Shown here one piece after another: positions 6,770 to 17,990 of a stretch of 25,416 bases of DNA. Made by a program: the position numbers and the translations under genes. The stretch comes from Symbiodinium natans (lineage: Eukaryota; Sar; Dinophyceae; Suessiales; Symbiodiniaceae). A model generated the notes under the pieces. That model was not told the DNA's origin and made no database searches. It saw only the letters and a program-made list of their open reading frames with translations. Location: assembly GCA_905221605.1 (NCBI GenBank), contig CAJNDS010001272.1, forward strand, positions 1 through 25,416. The letters run 5' to 3'. The first letter of the stretch is position 1, and every line of letters begins with the position of its first letter.

Positions 6770-7909
6770 ACAGTTTATAGGGGTCGCTTTCTATAGTTTG
6801 GCATAAACGGTACCCCCGCGGGCCTAAACTGTGAACGGTACCCCCACGCGGATTTTCGGACATTGGCTAAACTATAAACGTCGAACATTTGGGGCCACTT
6901 TCTACAGTTTGTGCAAAACGGTACCCCCTACGCGGATTTGCGGACTTTGGCTACACTGTAAGCGTCTATAGCTTAGGGGCCACTGTCTATAGTTTGGCAC
7001 CTGATCTGTAAACGGTGCCCTCACGCGGATTTTCGGATGTTGGCCTAGACTGTAAACGGTACCCCCACGCGCATTTTCGGCCTTTGGCTGAACTATAAAC
7101 GTCGACAGTTTTTGGGGCCACCTTCTACAGTTTGGCGCCTAAACTGTAAACGGTACCCCCACGCGGATTTTCGGACTTTGGCTAAACTATAAACGTCTTT
7201 AGTTTAGGGGCCACTTTCTATAGTTTGGCACCTAAACTGCAAGCGGTGCCCCCACGCGGATTTTCGGACTTTGGCTAAGCTATAAACACCTATAGTTTTA
7301 GGGGTCACTTTCTATAGTTTGGCACCTGAACTGTAAATTGTAACCTCACGTGGATTTTCGGACTTTTGCGAACCTATAAACGTCTATAGTTTAGGGGCAC
7401 TTTCAAACTGTAAGCGGTACCCCCGCGCGGATTTTCGGACTTTGGCTAAACTATAAACGTTTATAGCTTAGGGGCGACTTTCTATTGTTCGGCACTTAAC
7501 TATAAATGGTACCCCCGCGCGGATTCGACTGTGGCTACACTATAAACGTTGAAAGTTTGGGGCCACTTTCTATAGTTTGCCACCTAAACTGTAAACGTTA
7601 CCCCCACACGGGTTTTCGGACTTTGGCTAAACTATAAACGTCTATAGTTCAGGGGCCACTTTCTATAGTTCGGCACCTAAACTATATATGGTACCCCCAC
7701 GCGGTTTTTCGGACTTTGGCTAAACTATAAACGTTGAAAGTTTGGGGCCACTTTCTACAGTTTGGCACCTAAACTGCAAACGCTACCCCCACGCGGATTT
7801 TCGGACTTTGTTTAAACTATAAGCGTCTATAATTTAGGGGCCACTTTCTATAGTTTGGCACTTGAACTGTAAACGGTACCCCACGCGGATTTCCGGACTT
7901 TGGCTAAGC
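6770..7909. repeat. Block B, unit 1: 93-bp satellite
   Basis: Matches the unit 0 block at a constant offset of 5457 bp with almost no differences, including the short-form junction TTTGTGCAAAACGG near 6908. About 12 monomers, most with a GGTACC box. Confidence 0.9.
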
Positions 7910-8111
7910 CATGCTAAGTCATAAACAAGGTGGAGGCAACGTGCAAGGAAGGTGGAAGCAAGCGGAAACAAGGTGGAAGGAAGGTGGAAGCAAGGTGGCA
8001 GCAAGATGGAAGCAAGGTTGAAGAACGGTAGAAGCAAGGTGGAAGCAAGGTGGAAGCAAAGTGCAAGCAACGTGGAAGCGAGCTGGAAGCAAGGTGGAAG
8101 CAGGGTGGAAT
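7910..8111. repeat. Block C, unit 1: 11-bp purine-rich minisatellite
   Basis: GGTGGAAGCAA-type 11-mers, the same length and same variants as unit 0. The open frames on both strands (for example 7834-8415 minus and 7952-8392 plus) are repeat by-products. Confidence 0.9.
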
Positions 8112-9014
8112 CACTAGCTACGGTCAGCCGCCGCCGATGTTTTTCCCCCCGGGCGCAAAACCTCCAATCAATGAACGGTTTTCCCCCGGGACGCAAAACC
8201 TCCGGTCTTTCCATGCTCGCAAAACCTCCAATCGACACAGAAATGCTTCGCGGATCTACAGGAGGCGTAAAGCCTCCAATCAATTCAAAGATAGTTTTCC
8301 CTCGGGCGCAAAACCTCCAATCAATGCAACGGTCTTTCCCCCGGGCGCAAAACCTCCGGTGGGCCCAAATGGCTTCGCGATTCATATGTTGATAGAGCAC
8401 GAGAACGGTGCTCAAAAGCTACATCCAACCAGTGATGTCTTTCCCCCGACAGCACCTCGGATCTGTATCCTGATATAGCACAAGTACCGGGCTTAATACC
8501 TGCCTTTGGTGTCGTGCCAGGACGGTGCTTAAACGCTGCCTTTCCCCCGCCGATGTTTTTCTCCCGGGCGCAAAACCTTCAATCAACGCAACGGTCTTTC
8601 CCCCAGGCATGAACCTCCCTGCTGGCACAATCAACGCAACGGTCTTTCTCCCGGGCATAAAACCTCCCTGCTGGCAAAACCTCCGGTCGACCCAAAAAAA
8701 TGCTTCGCGGATGGACACGCTGATAGAGCACAAGTACGGTGCTCAAGAGCTACGTCTAACAAGCGACGTCCTCCTCCCGACAGCAGAACCTCCAATCAAC
8801 TCGCGGTCGACCCACCTGTGGATTGACATAACACAAGTACCGGGCTCGAAAGCTACGGTCAACCACCGACGTCTTCCCCCGGGCAGAAACCTCCGTTCGA
8901 CCCAAACATGCTCTTCGGTTTTCTTTGTGATCTGAGCACCAGTACGGTGCTTAACAGCTACGGTCAACCATCGGTCTCTTTCCCCCGGGTGCAAAACCTC
9001 CGGTTGACCCCCCC
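8112..9014. repeat. Block D, unit 1: degenerate GC-rich repeat field
   Basis: Same length as unit 0, with very few substitutions (for example GGGCGCAAAA at about 8151 where unit 0 has GGGGGCAAAA; TCGGTCTC near 8971 where unit 0 has TCGGCCTC). It keeps the type X duplication ending CCTCCCTGCTGGCA and a run of seven A residues at 8694-8700. Confidence 0.82.
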
Positions 9015-9350
9015 TGCAAGACTAGCAGGCTGCAAGAGGACTAAGATCGTGGTGGAACAAACAAGCAACTTTGACTAGGTGTAATACACCTCGACAAGAA
9101 CGCATACAAGAAGGGCGGTGAGAAAAAAACAAGAGAGTTTCCTAAACATGAGTTTAGAAAACTAAACCCTAAAAGGCGGAGCTGGCTAAGGGTGGGAGCC
9201 GCACTTGACGGCGCGGGAGGGAAACGCGTGAAATGATGTGGCCGAAGCAAGGCCCCATTCTCGGTGGCCCTGAGCGTGCTCCGGAACCGAAACAAATTTC
9301 AAGTTTGTTCGCCCGTCCGGCCATGTCATATCCTTCTCCAGCTTCGGCGC
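9015..9350. other. Block E, unit 1: low-repeat segment preceding the telomeric tract
   Basis: No differences from unit 0 were noticed by eye. It has the type X palindrome AGGTGTAATACACCT (9077-9091) and the imperfect TTTCCTAAAC inverted repeat starting at 9138. No gene is supported. Confidence 0.75.
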
Positions 9351-9522
9351 AAACCCTAAACCCTAAACCCTAAACCCTAAACCCTAAACCCTAAACCCTA
9401 AACCCTAAACCCTAAACCCTAAACCCTAAACCCTAAACCCTAAACCCTAAACCCTAAACCCTAAACCCTAAACCCTAAACCCTAAACCCTAAACCCTAAA
9501 CCCTAAACCCTAAACCCTAAAC
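9351..9522 (+). repeat. Block F, unit 2: interstitial telomeric tract (CCCTAAA)n, 172 bp
   Basis: About 24 heptamers, apparently all canonical CCCTAAA with no variant block. The same left and right junctions as unit 1, and the same orientation. Confidence 0.98.
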
Positions 9523-9732
9523 TCAGGCGTGGCTGGTGGGGGAGCTTCGCTCCTTTCCCACCAGCCGAGCCGCCCAAAGCAAGTGGCTGCATGGGCATCG
9601 CACATACAATATGCCTATACAGCAGTTCAACTGTCTTACCAGAGAGCGTGCCGTGCCACCGCTAGGCAGTGGAGCGGTGTCAGTACTGACAATATATTAT
9701 ATATATACCCCAAAACCTGCCCGAAATCACGG
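9523..9732. other. Block G, unit 2: structured once-per-unit segment
   Basis: Differs from unit 1 by a single noticed substitution (ATATGCCTAT at about 9609 for ATATGCTTAT). It contains the GGCTGGTGGG hairpin (9531-9566), the palindrome TGTCAGTACTGACA (9678-9691) and the TATA-like run (9691-9707). This strong conservation next to fast-evolving satellites may reflect either constraint or recent duplication. Confidence 0.65.
9691..9707. promoter_or_regulatory. TATA-like run in block G, unit 2
   Basis: Same AATATATTATATATATA run, directly after the 14-bp palindrome. Candidate only; see the unit 1 copy for the reasoning. Confidence 0.33.
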
Positions 9733-9964
9733 TTAAACTATAAAGATTTCTATAGTTTTGCGTCTAAACTATAAACGTTTATAGTTTAGGCTCTATAGTT
9801 TTGGCTCTAAACTATAGACGTTTATAGTTTAGCGTCTATAGTTTAGGGCTTTATAGTTTAGGCTTTATAGTTTAGCGGCTAAACTATAAACGTCTATAGT
9901 TTAGGAGTCAGGCTTTATAGTTTAGCGCCGAAACTATAGACGTTTATAGTTTAGGCTCTAGAGT
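9733..9964. repeat. Block H, unit 2: mixed hairpin modules
   Basis: Same layout as in unit 1, with the 26-bp perfect palindrome at 9764-9789. Confidence 0.85.
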
Positions 9965-10626
9965 TTGGGGCTCTATAGTTTAGGGCAAAATCCAGAAATT
10001 GGAGGCAGCATTTCCGGCATCGATTTCTGTACTAAAAAATCGCATTTTGAAGCTCGGTCCAGGCCAATCCTGGGGGACCCCCCACGGATGGTCCTAAACT
10101 ATAAACGCTTCTATAGTTTAGGAGCCAACCTTTATAGTTTAGCGGCTAAACTATAAACGTTTATAGTTTAGGGGTCAAGCTTTATAGTTTAGCGCCGAAA
10201 CTATAAACGTTTATAGTTTAGGCTCTAGAGTTTGGGGCTCTATAGTTTAGGGCAAAATCCAGAAATTGGAGGCAGCATTTCCGGCATCGATTTCTGTACT
10301 AAAAAATCGCATTTTGAAGCTCGGTCCAGGCCAATCCTGGGGGACCCCCCACGGATGGTCCTAAACTATAAACGCTTCTATAGTTTAGGAGCCAACCTTT
10401 ATAGTTTAGCGGCTAAACTATAAACGTTTATAGTTTGGGGGTCAAGCTTTATAGTTTAGCGCCGAAACTATAAACGTTTATAGTTTAGGCTCTAGAGTTT
10501 GGGGCTCTATAGTTTAAGGCAAAATCCAGAAATTGGAGGCAGCATTTCCGGCATCGATTTCTGTACTAAAAAATCGCATTTTGAAGCTCGGTCCAGGCCA
10601 ATCCTGGGAGACCCCCCACGGATGGT
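9965..10626 (+). repeat. Block I, unit 2: 267-bp repeat, three cores (9965, 10232, 10499)
   Basis: The first two cores are identical as far as I could read. The third has TTTAAGGC for TTTAGGGC, which puts a stop in the 63-codon frame, and CTGGGAGACC for CTGGGGGACC. These two changes mark the last core before block A and recur together, or in part, in units 3 and 4. Confidence 0.92.
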
Positions 10627-11113
10627 CCTAAACTATAAACGTCTATAATTTGGGAGCCAACCTTTATAGTTTAGCGCCTAAACTATAAACGTCTATAGTT
10701 TAGGAGCCCCTCTTTATAGTTTAGCGCCTAAACTATAAACGTCTATAGTTTAGGAGCCACTCTTTATAGTTTAGCGCCTAAACTATAAACGTCTATAGTT
10801 TAGGAGCCAACCTTTATAGTTTAGCGCCTAAACTATAAACGTCTATAGTTTAGGAGCCACTCTTTATAGTTTAGCGCCTAAACTATAAACGTCTATAGTT
10901 TAGGAGCCACTCTTTATAGTTTAGCGCCTAAACTATAAACGTCTATAGTTTAGGAGCCCCTCTTTATAGTTTAGCGCCTAAACTATAAACGTCTATAATT
11001 TAGGAGCCAACCTTTATAGTTTAGCGGCTAAACTATAAACGTCTATAGTTTAGGAGTCAGGCTTTATAGTTTAGCGCCGAAACTATAGACGTTTATAGTT
11101 TAGACTCTGTAGT
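10627..11113. repeat. Block A (first stretch), unit 2
   Basis: About ten 50-bp monomers inserted between the I and I' repeats, an arrangement restricted to type Y units. Monomers are close to consensus, with CCAACC, CCCCTC and CCACTC linkers alternating. Confidence 0.9.
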
Positions 11114-11493
11114 TTGGGGCAAAAATCAGAAGAAATTGGAGGCAGCATTTCGGGCATCGATTTCTGTACTAAAAATCGCACTTTTAAGCTGGGTCCAGGC
11201 CAATCCTGGGGGACCCCCCACGGATGTTCCTAAACTATAAACGTTTATAGTTTAGGAGCCAACCTTTATAGTTTAGCGGCTAAACTATAAACGTTTATAG
11301 TTTAGGGGTCAAGCTTTATAGTTTAGCGCCGAAACTATGAACGTTTATAGTTTAGGCTCTAGAGTTTGGGGCTCTATAGTTTAGGGCGAAATCCAGAAAT
11401 TGGAGGCAGCATTTCCCGCATCGATTTGTGTACTAAAAAATCGCATTTTGAAGCTCGGTCCAGGCCAATCCTGGGGGACCCCCCACGGATGGT
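11114..11493 (+). repeat. Block I', unit 2: diverged pair of 267-bp repeats (cores at 11114 and 11366)
   Basis: The first core lacks 15 bp after TTGGGGC, has a 3-bp insertion (CAGAAGAAATTGG) and reads TTTCGGGCATCG, CGCACTTTTAAGCTGGG and GGATGTTCC. The second reads TTTCCCGCATCGATTTGTG. Both sets of private changes are kept in units 3 and 4, so this pair was present before type Y units multiplied. Confidence 0.9.
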
Positions 11494-12212
11494 CCTAAAC
11501 TATAAACGCTTCTATAGTTTAGGAGCCAACCTTTATAGTTTAGCGCCTAAACTATAAACGTCTATAGTTTAGGAGCCACTCTTTATAATTTAGTGCCTAA
11601 ACTATAAACGTCTATAGTTTAGGAGCCCCTCTTTATAGTTTAGCGCCTAAACTATAAACGTTTACAGTTTCGGAGCCCCTCTTTATAGTTTAGCGCCTAA
11701 ACTATAAACGTTTACAGTTTAGGAGCCCCCCTTTATAGTTTAGCGCCTAAACTATAAACGTTTACAGTTTAGGAGCCCCTCTTTATAGTTTAGTGCCTAA
11801 ACTATAAACGTTTACAGTTTCGGAGCCCCTCTTTATAGTTTAGCGCCTAAACTATAAACGTCTATAGTTTCGGAGCCACTCTTTATAGTTTAGCGCCTAG
11901 ACTATAAGCGTTTACAGTTTAGGAGCCCCTCTTTATAGTTTAGCGCCTAAACTATAAACGTTTACAGTTTAGGAGCCCCCCTTTATAGTTTAGCGCCTAA
12001 ACTATAGATGTCTATAGTTTAAGAGCCACTCTTTATAGTTTAGCGCCTAAACTAGTAAGGTCCATAGGTCAGGAGCCAACCTGTATAGTTCAGCGCCTCA
12101 ACTATAAACGTCTATAGTTTAGGAGCCAAGCTTGATAGTTTAGCGCCTAAACTATAAACGTCTATAGTTTAGGAGCCGCTCTTATAGTTTAACGCCAACA
12201 CTACAAACGTCT
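11494..12212. repeat. Block A (second stretch), unit 2
   Basis: About 14 monomers, many of the GTTTACAG form, ending in the same degenerate CTAGTAAGGTCCATAGG monomers as type X units. This shared right edge fixes the homology of the A/B boundary across all units. Confidence 0.9.
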
Positions 12213-13558
12213 ACAGTTTATAGGGGTCGCTTTCTATAGTTTGGCATAAACGGTACCCCCGCGGGCCTAAACTGTGAACGGTACCCCCACGCGGATTTTC
12301 GGACATTGGCTAAACTATAAACGTCGAACATTTGGGGCCACTTTCTACAGTTGGGCACCTAAACTGTAAACGGTACCCCCCACGCGGATTTTCGGACTTT
12401 GGTTAAACTATAAGCGTCTATAGTTCAGGGGCCGCTTTCTTTAGTGTGGCACCTAAACCGTGAATGGTACCCCCACACGGATTCTCGGACTTTTGCTAAA
12501 CTATAAACGTTTATTGTTTTAGGGGTCACTTTCTATAGCTTGACACCTGACTGTAAACGTGCAAAACGGTACCCCCTACGCGGATTTTCGGATTTTGGCT
12601 ACACTGTAAGCGTCTATAGTTTAGGGGCCACTTTCTATAGTTTGGCACCTGAACTGTAAACGGTACCCTCACGCGGATTTTCGGATGTTGGCCTAGACTG
12701 TAAACGGTACCCCCACGCGGATTTTCGGCCTTTGGCTGAACTATAAACGTCGACAGTTTTTGGGGCCACCTTCTACAGTTTGGCACCTAAACTGTAAACG
12801 GTACCCCCACGCGGATTTTCGGACTTTGGCTAAACTATAAACGTCTTTAGTTTAGGGGCCACTTTCTATAGTTTGGCACCTAAACTGCAAGCGGTGCCCC
12901 CACGCGGATTTTCGGACTTTGGCTAAGCTATAAACACCTATAGTTTTAGGGGTCACTTTCTATAGTTTGGCACCTGAACTGTAAATTGTAACCTCACGTG
13001 GATTTTCGGACTTTTGCGAACCTATAAACGTCTATAGTTTAGGGGCACTTTCAAACTGTAAGCGGTACCCCCGCGCGGATTTTCGGACTTTGGCTAAACT
13101 ATAAACGTTTATAGCTTAGGGGCGACTTTCTATTGTTCGGCACTTACACTATAAATGGTACCCCCGCGCGGATTTTCGACTGTGGCTACACTATAAACGT
13201 TGAAAGTTTGGGGCACTTTCTATAGTTTGGCACCTAAACTGTAAACGTTACCCCCACACGGGTTTTCGGACTTTGGCTAAACTATAAACGTCTATAGTTC
13301 AGGGGCCACTTTCTATAGTTCGGCACCTAAACTATATATGGTACCCCCACGCGGATTTTGGACTTTGGCTAAACTATAAACGTCGAAAGTTTGGGGCCAC
13401 TTTCTACAGTTTGGCACCTAAACTGCAAACGCTACCCCCACGCGGATTTTCGGACTTTGTTTAAACTATAAGCGTCTATAATTTAGGGGCCACTTTCTAT
13501 AGTTTGGCACTTGAACTGTAAACGGTACCCCACGCGGATTTTCGGACTTTGGCTAAGC
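12213..13558. repeat. Block B, unit 2: 93-bp satellite, long form
   Basis: About 14 monomers. Relative to units 0 and 1 it has about 205 extra bases between 12353 and 12559, beginning GGGCACCTAAACTG and ending CTGTAAAC, just over two monomers' worth. Monomers are diverged and many keep a GGTACC box. A minus-strand 86-codon frame (12526-12786) is made only of these repeats. Confidence 0.88.
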
Positions 13559-13749
13559 CATGCTAAGTCATAAACAAGGTGGAGGCAACGCGCAAGGAAG
13601 GTGGAAGCAAGTGGAAACAAGGTGGAAGCAAGGTGGCAGCAAGATGGAAGCAAGGTTGAAGAACGGTAGAAGCAAGGTGGAAGCAAGGTGGAAGCAAAGT
13701 GCAAGCAACGTGGAAGCGAGCTGGAAGCAAGGTGGAAGCAGGGTGGAAT
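13559..13749. repeat. Block C, unit 2: 11-bp purine-rich minisatellite, short form
   Basis: One 11-mer shorter than in units 0 and 1 (the GGAAGGTGGAA variant is missing). The loss shifts every open frame across the block, which argues against translation. Confidence 0.9.
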
Positions 13750-14595
13750 CACTAGCTACGGTCAGCCGCCGCCGATGTTTTTCCCCCCGGGCGCAAAACC
13801 TCCAATCAATGAACGGTTTTCCCCCGGGACGCAAAACCTCCGGTCTTTCCATGCTCGCAAAACCTCCAATCGACACAGAAATGCTTCACGGATCTACAGG
13901 AGGCGTAAAGCCTCCAATCAATTCAAAGATGGTTTTCCCTCGGGCGCAAAACCTCCAATCAATGCAACGGTCTTTCCCCCGGGCGCAAAACCTCCGGTGG
14001 GCCCAAATGGCTTCGCGATTCATATGTTGATAGAGCACGAGAACGGTGCTCAAAAGCTACATCCAACCAGTGATGTCTTTCCCCCGACAGCACCTCGGAT
14101 CTGTATCCTGATATAGCACAAGTACCGGGCTTAATACCTGCCTTTGGTGTCGTGCCAGGACGGTGCTTAAACGCTGCCTTTCCCCCGCCGATGTTTTTCT
14201 CCCGGGCGCAAAACCTCCAATCAACGCAACGGTCTTTCCCCCGGGCATGAAACCTCCCTGCTGGCAAAACCTCCGGTCGACCCAAAAAAAAGCATCGCGG
14301 ATTTACATGCTGATAGAGCACAAGTACGGTGCTCAAGAGCTACGTCTAACAAGCGACGTCCTCCTCTGACAGCAGAACCTCCAATCAACTCGCGGTCGAC
14401 CCACCTGTGGATTGATATAGTACAAGTGCCGGGCTCGAAAGCTACGGTCAACCACCGATGTCTTCCCCCGGGCAGAAACCTCCGTTCGACCCAAACATGC
14501 TCTTCGGTTTTCTTTGTGATCTGAGCACCATGCTTAAAGCTACGGTCAACCATCGGTCTCTTTCCCCCGGGCGCAAAACCTCCGGTTGACCCCCC
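13750..14595. repeat. Block D, unit 2: degenerate GC-rich repeat field, short form
   Basis: Has a single copy of the CCTCCCTGCTGGCA segment, GCATCGCGGATT in place of GCTTCGCGGATGG, a run of eight A residues (14284-14291) and a shortened GAGCACCATGCTTAAAG near 14524. These indels make the minus-strand frames differ in length from the other units. Confidence 0.82.
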
Positions 14596-14658
14596 TGCAA
14601 GACTAGCAGGCTGCAAGGGGACTAAGATCGCGGTGGAACAAACAAGCAACTTTGACTA

Positions 14659-14673
14659 GGGTGTAATACACCC
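14659..14673. repeat. Perfect 15-bp palindrome in block E (type Y form)
   Basis: GGGTGTA, central A, TACACCC. Also at 20440-20454 and 25169-25183. Compared with type X, the left arm gained a G and the right arm changed T to C, and pairing stays perfect. Confidence 0.85.
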
Positions 14674-14719
14674 CGACAAGAACGCATACAAGAAGGTGAG
14701 TGAGAAAAAAACAAGAGAG

Positions 14720-14743
14720 TTTCCTAAACATGAGTTTAGGAAA
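14720..14743. repeat. Perfect 10-bp inverted repeat with ATGA loop (type Y form)
   Basis: Arms TTTCCTAAAC and GTTTAGGAAA. Also at 20501-20524 and 25230-25253. Type X copies have one mismatch in the right arm. Confidence 0.85.
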
Positions 14744-14932
14744 CTAAACCCTAAAAGGCGGAGCTGGCTAAGGGTGGGAGCCGCACTTGACGGCGCGGGA
14801 GGGAAACGCGTGAAATGATGTGGCCGAAGCAAGGCCCCATTCTCGGTGGCCTTGAGCGTGCTCCGGAACCGAAACAAATTTCAAGTTTGTTCGCCCGTCC
14901 GGCCATGTCATATCCTTCTCCAGCTTCGGCGC

Positions 14933-14988
14933 AAACCCTAAACCCTAAACCCTAAACCCTAAACCCTAAACCCTAAACCCTAAACCCT
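14933..14988 (+). repeat. Block F, unit 3: shortest interstitial telomeric tract, 56 bp
   Basis: Eight canonical heptamers. The right junction is CCCTAGGCG; the other units read CCCTAAACTCAGGCG, so six bases (AACTCA or an equivalent register) are lost here. Left junction unchanged. Confidence 0.97.
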
Positions 14989-15196
14989 AGGCGTGGCTGG
15001 TGGGGGAGCTTCGCTCCTTTCCCACCAGCCGAGCCGCCCAAAGCAAGTGGCTGCATGGGCATCGCACATACAATATGCCTATACAGCAGTTCAACTGTCT
15101 TACCAGAGAGCGTGCCGTGCCACCGCTAGGCAGTGGAGCGGTGTCAGTACTGACAATATATTATATATATACCCCAAAACCTGCCCGAAATCACGG
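14989..15196. other. Block G, unit 3: structured once-per-unit segment
   Basis: Hairpin at 14995-15030, palindrome at 15142-15155 and TATA-like run at 15155-15171, all unchanged. Only the first bases next to the telomeric tract are missing, and these lie outside the hairpin stem proper. Confidence 0.65.
15155..15171. promoter_or_regulatory. TATA-like run in block G, unit 3
   Basis: Identical to the other copies and at the same distance from the palindrome. Candidate only. Confidence 0.33.
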
Positions 15197-15428
15197 TTAA
15201 ACTATAAAGATTTCTATAGTTTTGCGTCTAAACTATAAACGTTTATAGTTTAGGCTCTATAGTTTTGGCTCTAAACTATAGACGTTTATAGTTTAGCGTC
15301 TATAGTTTAGGGCTTTATAGTTTAGGCTTTATAGTTTAGCGGCTAAACTATAAACGTCTATAGTTTAGGAGTCAGGCTTTATAGTTTAGCGCCGAAACCA
15401 AAGACGTTTATAGTTTAGGCTCTACAGT
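15197..15428. repeat. Block H, unit 3: mixed hairpin modules
   Basis: The 26-bp perfect palindrome is at 15228-15253. Near 15396 one module reads GAAACCAAAGACG where other units have GAAACTATAGACG, which breaks that inverted repeat. Confidence 0.85.
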
Positions 15429-16357
15429 TTGGGGCTCTATAGTTTAGGGCAAAATCCAGAAATTGGAGGCAGCATTTCCGGCATCGATTTCTGTACTAAA
15501 AAATCGCATTTTGAAGCTCGGTCCAGGCCAATCCTGGGGGACCCCCCACGGATGGTCCTAAACTATAAACGCTTCTATAGTTTAGGAGCCAACCTTTATA
15601 GTTTAGCGGCTAAACTATAAACGTTTATAGTTTAGGGGTCAAGCTTTATAGTTTAGCGCCGAAACTATAAACGTTTATAGTTTAGGCTCTAGAGTTTGGG
15701 GCTCTATAGTTTAGGGCAAAATCCAGAAATTGGAGGCAGCATTTCCGGCATCGATTTCTGTACTAAAAAATCGCATTTTGAAGCTCGGTCCAGGCCAATC
15801 CTGGGGGACCCCCCACGGATGGTCCTAAACTATAAACGCTTCTATAGTTTAGGAGCCAACCTTTATAGTTTAGCGGCTAAACTATAAACGTTTATAGTTT
15901 AGGGGTCAAGCTTTATAGTTTAGCGCCGAAACTATAAACGTTTATAGTTTAGGCTCTAGAGTTTGGGGCTCTATAGTTTAGGGCAAAATCCAGAAATTGG
16001 AGGCAGCATTTCCGGCATCGATTTCTGTACTAAAAAATCGCATTTTGAAGCTCGGTCCAGGCCAATCCTGGGGGACCCCCCACGGATGGTCCTAAACTAT
16101 AAACGCTTCTATAGTTTAGGAGCCAACCTTTATAGTTTAGCGGCTAAACTATAAACGTTTATAGTTTAGGGGTCAAGCTTTATAGTTTAGCGCCGAAACT
16201 ATAAACGTTTATAGTTTAGGCTCTAGAGTTTGGGGCTCTATAGTTTAAGGCAAAATCCAGAAATTGGAGGCAGCATTTCCGGCATCGATTTCTGTACTAA
16301 AAAATCGCATTTTGAAGCTCGGTCCAGGCCAATCCTGGGAGACCCCCCACGGATGGT
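15429..16357 (+). repeat. Block I, unit 3: 267-bp repeat, four cores (15429, 15696, 15963, 16230)
   Basis: One core more than units 2 and 4, so copy number changes in whole 267-bp steps. The first three cores look identical. The fourth has the last-core markers TTTAAGGC and CTGGGAGACC. Confidence 0.93.
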
Positions 16358-16844
16358 CCTAAACTATAAACGTCTATAATTTGGGAGCCAACCTTTATAG
16401 TTTAGCGCCTAAACTATAAACGTCTATAGTTTAGGAGCCCCTCTTTATAGTTTAGCGCCTAAACTATAAACGTCTATAGTTTAGGAGCCACTCTTTATAG
16501 TTTAGCGCCTAAACTATAAACGTCTATAGTTTAGGAGCCCCTCTTTATGGTTTAGCGCCTAAACTATAAACGTTTACAGTTTAGGAGCCCCTCTTTATAG
16601 TTTAGCGCCTAAACTATAAACGTCTATAGTTTAGGAGCCACTCTTTATAGTTTAGCGCCTAAACTATAAACGTCTATAGCTTAGGAGCCCCTCTTTATAG
16701 TTTAGCGCCTCAACTATAAACGTCTATAATTTAGGAGCCAACCTTTATAGTTTAGCGGCTAAACTATAAACGTCTATAGTTTAGGAGTCAAGCTTTATAG
16801 TTTAGCGCCGAAACTATAGACGTTTATAGTTTAGACTCTGTAGT
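16358..16844. repeat. Block A (first stretch), unit 3
   Basis: About ten 50-bp monomers, with private variants such as CTTTATGGTTTAG near 16544 and TATAGCTTAGG near 16675. It ends with the TTTAGACTCTG linker before I'. Confidence 0.9.
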
Positions 16845-17221
16845 TTGGGGCAAAAATCAGAAATTGGAGGCAGCATTTCGGGCATCGATTTCTGTACTAA
16901 AAATCGCACTTTTAAGCTGGGTCCAGGCCAATCCTGGGGGACCCCCCACGGATGTTCCTAAACTATAAACGTTTATAGTTTAGGAGCCAACCTTTATAGT
17001 TTAGCGGCTAAACTATAAACGTTTATAGTTTAGGGGTCAAGCTTTATAGTTTAGCGCCGAAACTATGAACGTTTATAGTTTAGGCTCTAGAGTTTGGGGC
17101 TCTATAGTTTAGGGCGAAATCCAGAAATTGGAGGCAGCATTTCCCGCATCGATTTGTGTACTAAAAAATCGCATTTTGAAGCTCGGTCCAGGCCAATCCT
17201 GGGGGACCCCCCACGGATGGT
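16845..17221 (+). repeat. Block I', unit 3: diverged pair (cores at 16845 and 17094)
   Basis: Same private substitutions as unit 2 but without the 3-bp GAA insertion (reads CAGAAATTGG), so core spacing is 249 bp, not 252. Confidence 0.9.
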
Positions 17222-17990
17222 CCTAAACTATAAACGCTTCTATAGTTTAGGAGCCAACCTTTATAGTTTAGCGCCTAAACTATAAACGTCTATAGTTTAG
17301 GAGCCACTCTTTATAATTTAGTGCCTAAACTATAAACGTCTATAGTTTAGGAGCGCCTCTTTATAGTTTAGCGCCTAAACTATAAACGTTTACAGTTTCG
17401 GAGCCCCTCTTTATAGTTTAGCGCCTAAACTATAAACGTTTACAGTTTCGGAGCCCCTCTTTATAGTTTAGCGCCTAAACTATAAACGTTTACAGTTTAG
17501 GAGCCCCCCTTTATAGTTTAGCGCCTAAACTATAAACGTTTACAGTTTAGGAGCCCCTCTTTATAGTTCAGCGCCTAAACTATAAACGTTTACAGTTTAG
17601 GAGCCCCTCTTTATAGTTTAGCGCCTAAACTATAAACGTCTATAGTTTCGGAGCCACTCTTTATAGTTTAGCGCCTAGACTTTGAGCGTTTACAGTTTAG
17701 GAGCCCCTCTTTATAGTTTAGCGCCTAAACTATAAACGTTTACAGTTTAGGAGCCCCCCTTTATAGTTTAGCGCCTAAACTATAGATGTCTATAGTTCAA
17801 GAGCCACTCTTTATAGTTTAGCGCCTAAACTAGTAAGGTCCATAGGTCAGGAGCCAACCTGTATAGTTCAGCGCCTCAACTATAAACGTCTATAGTTTAG
17901 GAGCCAAGCTTGATAGTTTAGCGCCTAAACTATAAACGTCTATAGTTTAGGAGCCGCTCTTATAGTTTAACGCCAACACTACAAACGTCT
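17222..17990. repeat. Block A (second stretch), unit 3
   Basis: About 15 monomers, one more than unit 2. Private changes include GGAGCGCCTC near 17352 and CTTTGAGCG near 17680. Right edge shared with all intact units. Confidence 0.9.

Larger units (their letters stand above)
14596..14932. other. Block E, unit 2: low-repeat segment, type Y form
   Basis: Carries the palindrome GGGTGTAATACACCC (14659-14673) and a now perfect inverted repeat TTTCCTAAAC, ATGA, GTTTAGGAAA (14720-14743). It also has AAGGTGAGTGAG where type X has AAGGGCGGTGAG. No gene is supported. Confidence 0.75.
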
